Source: Ignavibacteria bacterium (lineage in GTDB: Bacteria; Bacteroidota; Ignavibacteria; Ignavibacteriales; SURF-24). From it: 64,000 nucleotides of DNA. Shown piece after piece: positions 60,877-64,000 of this stretch; within the stretch, counting starts at the first letter, position 1; each line of letters opens with the position of its first letter. A program made the position numbers and the translations under genes. The stretch spans positions 124,001-188,000 of the forward strand of contig JAAXKQ010000002.1 in assembly GCA_025612245.1 (NCBI GenBank), read 5' to 3'. The notes below the pieces were generated by a model, which had not been told where the DNA came from, did not search any database, and was given only the letters and a program-made list of their open reading frames with translations.

Positions 60877-62749
60877 TACATCCCCCGACAGTATGGATCA
60901 TACGGAAAACATTCCGAAAAGGTTTGAGTCGCTTGACGATTTTAAGCTCCTGGAGGAATTCCCGGATACAAAATCGCTGGTGATAGTAAACATCGCAGGG
61001 GAAATTGTATACAGCAACCACTCCTTTGAAAAAACTTTCCAGCTAAAAGAGCATAACAACATCTTCGACATAGAATCCGAGCCCAGGATTTTCCACCTCG
61101 TGCAGGGACTTGCAGGAAGCCACTACAGCAGCTGTCACCTGGAGATTTTCTTCCAGGGCGGCAAGAGCGAAGTTCCAATGAATTTTCTTGCTGAAATTGA
61201 AAGGATATTCCTGCAGGATCAGGAGCTTTTTGCAATCGTACTCAGCTCGCTTGAGGACAAGTACAGGCTGGAGAATAAGATAAATTCTCTGCACAATGCA
61301 CTTGAGTTCGGCAATGTACCGGTTATTATCACTGATGGAATGGGAAGGGTCACCTTCTCAACCAGGTCCTTTGAGGAAATACTTGGGACAAACATAGAAC
61401 TCCTTTATAATAAGCCGATACAGAATGCGCTGGAGCAGTTTCTTGACGCTCCCGCGCTCGAAGAAGTAAAGAATAAGATAGCTATGCGGCAGAAGTGCAC
61501 CAGGATCATTTCAGGGCTGCACAGTGACGGGACACTCTGGTATAATGAAATTACCATTACGCCTGTACAGAAAGATGAGCCGGCTCCCGTAAGCTTTATT
61601 GTTACGGCTAACGACATAACAAACTACATTCTGAAAAACCGCATTGCCAAGCGTTCTGAAGAAAGACAGAAGCTCATAATAAACAACATCTCGGACCTTC
61701 TTCTTATTGTGCGCAATGAAAAGGAATCTCTTTTCTTTGAAAATGCAAACGACAACTTCTACGAGACATTCTCAATTAAAAGGGAAAGAGCCCTGGAGAA
61801 GAAGATTGAAGAGGTTTTTGACGAGCATTTCCTCATGGTGCTTACGCAGGCAGTTACTACACTGCTTAGAATAAAGAGCGGCTTTCACGAATTCAGGTAC
61901 AAGAACTACGTGCTTGAAAGGGAATACCTGGGATCAATTACCTTTACAGAAGACCTTTATGAGTCGCAGAGGATCTTTATAATAAGCCTGAAGGACATCA
62001 CAGAGCAGCTCTTAAACGAGGAACGCCTGAGGAAGGCATACCAGAAGGAAACCCACATAAACAAGCTGAAAAGCTCTTTTTTGGCAAACATGTCGCACGA
62101 AATCAGGACACCATTAAATGCCATAGTAGGCTACTCTGAACTGATTGAAGATGACGTAAATGCAGGAAACATTGCCTCTGCAGCAGAACTGTTCCCCTAT
62201 CTTAAAGAAGGCTATGCCAGGCTTTTGAAACTGGTGGATAACATACTGGAAGTCTCACTGATACAGTCCGGTGAAACAGAGTTTGAGATCGGAAGGACGA
62301 GAATAAGCGAGATACTGAGGGCGGTCTACCAGTCGATGATGAATGCCGCAGTTGAAAAGACGCTGGCTTTCGACCTGGATATTGAAGACGAAAACCTCTC
62401 GATTAATGCCGACAGCAAAAAGCTTGAGAAGATCATAGCAGCCCTGGTGGATAACGCAATAAAGTATACCGAAGCACGCGGCAGAGTGCGCTTAAGTTCA
62501 AGAATGGAAGGCAGCTATGCCAAGGTAGTGATTTCGGATACGGGAATCGGCATCAAGAAAGAAAGCCTTGCCCGGCTCTTTGAGGCTTTTACGCAGGAAG
62601 ACGAAGGCCACAAGAGGCAGTTTGAAGGCGCAGGACTGGGACTTACGATAGCCTACAACCTCACAAAAATGATGGGAGGCGAGCTTTCCGTGGACAGCAT
62701 AATAAACGAAGGGACAACAATAACCCTGACATTCCCCATCCCCTGCTAA
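60869..62749 (+). CDS. cytoplasmic PAS-domain sensor histidine kinase
   Basis: 626 residues, no membrane helix. Three PAS-like domains: about 30-120 (SLVIVNIAGEIVYSNHSFEK), 140-255 (VPVIITDGMGRVTFSTRSFE) and 265-385 (SDLLLIVRNEKESLFFEN). HisKA has H410 in NMSHEIRTPLNAIVGYSELI. The ATPase domain has ALVDNAIKYTE, ISDTGIGIKKESLARLFEAF and GAGLGLTIAYNLTKMMGG. No receiver or response regulator is near. It ends the signalling island. Confidence 0.9.
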   Translation: MTDTSPDSMDHTENIPKRFESLDDFKLLEEFPDTKSLVIVNIAGEIVYSNHSFEKTFQLKEHNNIFDIESEPRIFHLVQGLAGSHYSSCHLEIFFQGGKSEVPMNFLAEIERIFLQDQELFAIVLSSLEDKYRLENKINSLHNALEFGNVPVIITDGMGRVTFSTRSFEEILGTNIELLYNKPIQNALEQFLDAPALEEVKNKIAMRQKCTRIISGLHSDGTLWYNEITITPVQKDEPAPVSFIVTANDITNYILKNRIAKRSEERQKLIINNISDLLLIVRNEKESLFFENANDNFYETFSIKRERALEKKIEEVFDEHFLMVLTQAVTTLLRIKSGFHEFRYKNYVLEREYLGSITFTEDLYESQRIFIISLKDITEQLLNEERLRKAYQKETHINKLKSSFLANMSHEIRTPLNAIVGYSELIEDDVNAGNIASAAELFPYLKEGYARLLKLVDNILEVSLIQSGETEFEIGRTRISEILRAVYQSMMNAAVEKTLAFDLDIEDENLSINADSKKLEKIIAALVDNAIKYTEARGRVRLSSRMEGSYAKVVISDTGIGIKKESLARLFEAFTQEDEGHKRQFEGAGLGLTIAYNLTKMMGGELSVDSIINEGTTITLTFPIPC

Positions 62750-63002
62750 GAAAAGTAATTCTCAGGCTGAGAAAGTGAACGTTTATTTAGCCCGGAGGAT
62801 AACCCGGGGGATTTCAAGCATCCGTTTGCTGACGCTTCAAATTATCAAAATCAGCCCGGCATATATTTGGTTTCAAGGGACAGTTTCCTAAAGGCTTCAG
62901 AGGGCCTCAAAAATCTTAAAAGTGCCTCCATTTAATTCTTTCCTTTCAGGTCTTATTTACTTAACTTTTCGAATTAAAAAAACTGACTAATTAATTATAG
63001 TT

Positions 63003-64000
63003 ATGAAACTTAGAAACCTTTTACCCGCTCTTTTGCTCTTTGTGCATCCGCTGAATGCCCAGGATACTTCACAGACTTTTCTCTCGTTGAAACCGACAGG
63101 AGTTGAAAACTTTCTTAGCCTCCATCCTGATTATGACGGCAGGGGGACGGTTATTTTTGTGCTGGATACGGGTGTGGACATGGGAATTGACGGCCTTAAG
63201 ACTACTCCCGACGGTAAGCCCAAGGTAATTGACGTGAGGGATTTTACCGGGCAGGGCAACGTCAGGATATCCGGAGCCCGTCTGGAAAAAGAAGATGGCG
63301 AATTCGTCCTTGAAAACGCCGAGCGCACGCTTTCGGTAAAAGGAGTTGATAAGCTGGGCCTTAAACCCGTTGACGGCAGCTACTTTATCGGGAATTTTGA
63401 CGAGGAAAGATTTAAGAACTCAAATTCCGGCGTAAAGGACCTTAACGGGAACGGTAAGACAAACGATAACTTTGTTGTTGTAGTCTTTAAGACCTCACAA
63501 GGCGGCGAGGAATTCTGGGTGGCATATTTCGACACCAACGCCGACGGCAGCCTGGAAGACGAAAAGCCTCTCAGGAGCTATCACGAGAAGTTCGACACCT
63601 TCCAGATCCAACAGGCACCCGGCAGGCTTCCTTATTTTACGTTTGCCTTTAACATATTTCCCGAAGCCGGTACTGTAAGCGTTTTTTATGACGACGGCGC
63701 CCACGGCACACACGTCTCCGGCATAGCATCCGGCTACATGATAGGCCGCGAGAAGCACTTTAACGGGGTTGCCCCGGGTTCAAAGCTTGTGGGACTCAAG
63801 ATCGGTCAGAACACAATGTCGGGCGGTGCTACGGTTACCGAAAGCATGAAAAGGGCCTACCTCTTTGCCGATTCGGTCTCCAGGGTGTGGAAACAGCCGT
63901 GCATCATTAATATGAGTTTTGGAATAGGAAGCGTCATTGAAGGAAATGCGGATATGGAGCTTTTCCTGCAGGACCTCTTAAGAAAGAATCCTTACCTTTA
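63003..64000 (+). CDS. exported subtilisin-family (S8) protease, partial at right edge
   Basis: At least 332 residues before the window ends. A signal peptide (1-20, ending NAQD) is followed by the Asp site D55 in VFVLDTGVD and the His site H234 in GAHGTHVSGIASG. The Ser site lies beyond the window. About 178 residues separate Asp and His against about 30 in subtilisin; the insert spacing is like that of tripeptidyl-peptidase II-type subtilases. Its start is supported by position and the signal peptide. Confidence 0.85.
   Translation, partial: MKLRNLLPALLLFVHPLNAQDTSQTFLSLKPTGVENFLSLHPDYDGRGTVIFVLDTGVDMGIDGLKTTPDGKPKVIDVRDFTGQGNVRISGARLEKEDGEFVLENAERTLSVKGVDKLGLKPVDGSYFIGNFDEERFKNSNSGVKDLNGNGKTNDNFVVVVFKTSQGGEEFWVAYFDTNADGSLEDEKPLRSYHEKFDTFQIQQAPGRLPYFTFAFNIFPEAGTVSVFYDDGAHGTHVSGIASGYMIGREKHFNGVAPGSKLVGLKIGQNTMSGGATVTESMKRAYLFADSVSRVWKQPCIINMSFGIGSVIEGNADMELFLQDLLRKNPYL

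Overview
The window looks like chromosomal DNA of a flagellated, Gram-negative (diderm) bacterium of the Bacteroidota/Chlorobi/Ignavibacteria side of the tree. This is inferred from P- and L-ring genes (flgI, flgH), a Tat-dependent DUF362 protein, abundant SpoIIE/STAS signalling, tightly packed operons and an overall protein style like Ignavibacteria. No rRNA, tRNA or CRISPR array was seen, so the placement stays an inference.

Layout. (1) 1-970: a partial IS200-like transposase at the left edge, followed by a cluster of REP-like palindromes. (2) 971-3325: a HEAT-repeat-like exported protein, an exported protein made of two GH2-type jelly-roll domains, and an HTH-EIIA(PtsN) fusion. (3) 3397-10793: a six-gene operon for a Hyf/complex-I-like membrane complex. 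Its large subunit has lost all four Ni-Fe cysteines and its small subunit is fused to a 2x[4Fe-4S] domain, so it is an energy-converting-hydrogenase-related (Ehr) complex, not a hydrogenase. It ends in two hairpins. (4) 10979-30292: a 19-kb flagellar operon on the + strand, preceded by a good sigma-54 promoter match. It holds sigma-28 (FliA), two HDOD proteins, a kinase-dead histidine-kinase-like protein, FliK-like and FlhB-C-like proteins, FlgF, FlgG, FlgA, FlgH, FlgI, an FlgJ-transglycosylase fusion, FlgN-like, FlgK, FlgL, two different stator pairs, FliW/CsrA and three receiver proteins (REC-HPt, REC alone, REC-DHp). (5) 30352-45511: a mixed housekeeping and accessory region. It holds DUF6599, DUF362, Mug glycosylase, PRC-barrel, nucleoside hydrolase, TatD, TcdA, a B12/radical-SAM protein, DUF305, an eroded IS4-like element around a beta-lactamase-fold gene, and an NRAMP-related transporter. 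(6) 45564-50202, - strand: histidine kinase, cell-wall amidase, PurA. (7) 50315-62749: a signalling island with two STAS antagonists, an ECF sigma factor, one RsbW-type kinase, three SpoIIE-type phosphatases with different sensor modules, a PAS histidine kinase and two proteins of unknown family. (8) 63003-64000: the start of an exported subtilase cut by the right edge.

How it fits together. The flagellar block covers rod, rings, hook-filament junction, stators and post-transcriptional control (FliW-CsrA). It also carries a kinase-poor phosphorelay set that probably takes phosphoryl groups from kinases encoded elsewhere. The 50-62 kb block is a partner-switching network in which several phosphatases with different inputs may converge on few STAS/RsbW partners. 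The two most unusual points are the metal-site-free Ehr complex and the split or dead kinase parts in the flagellar operon.
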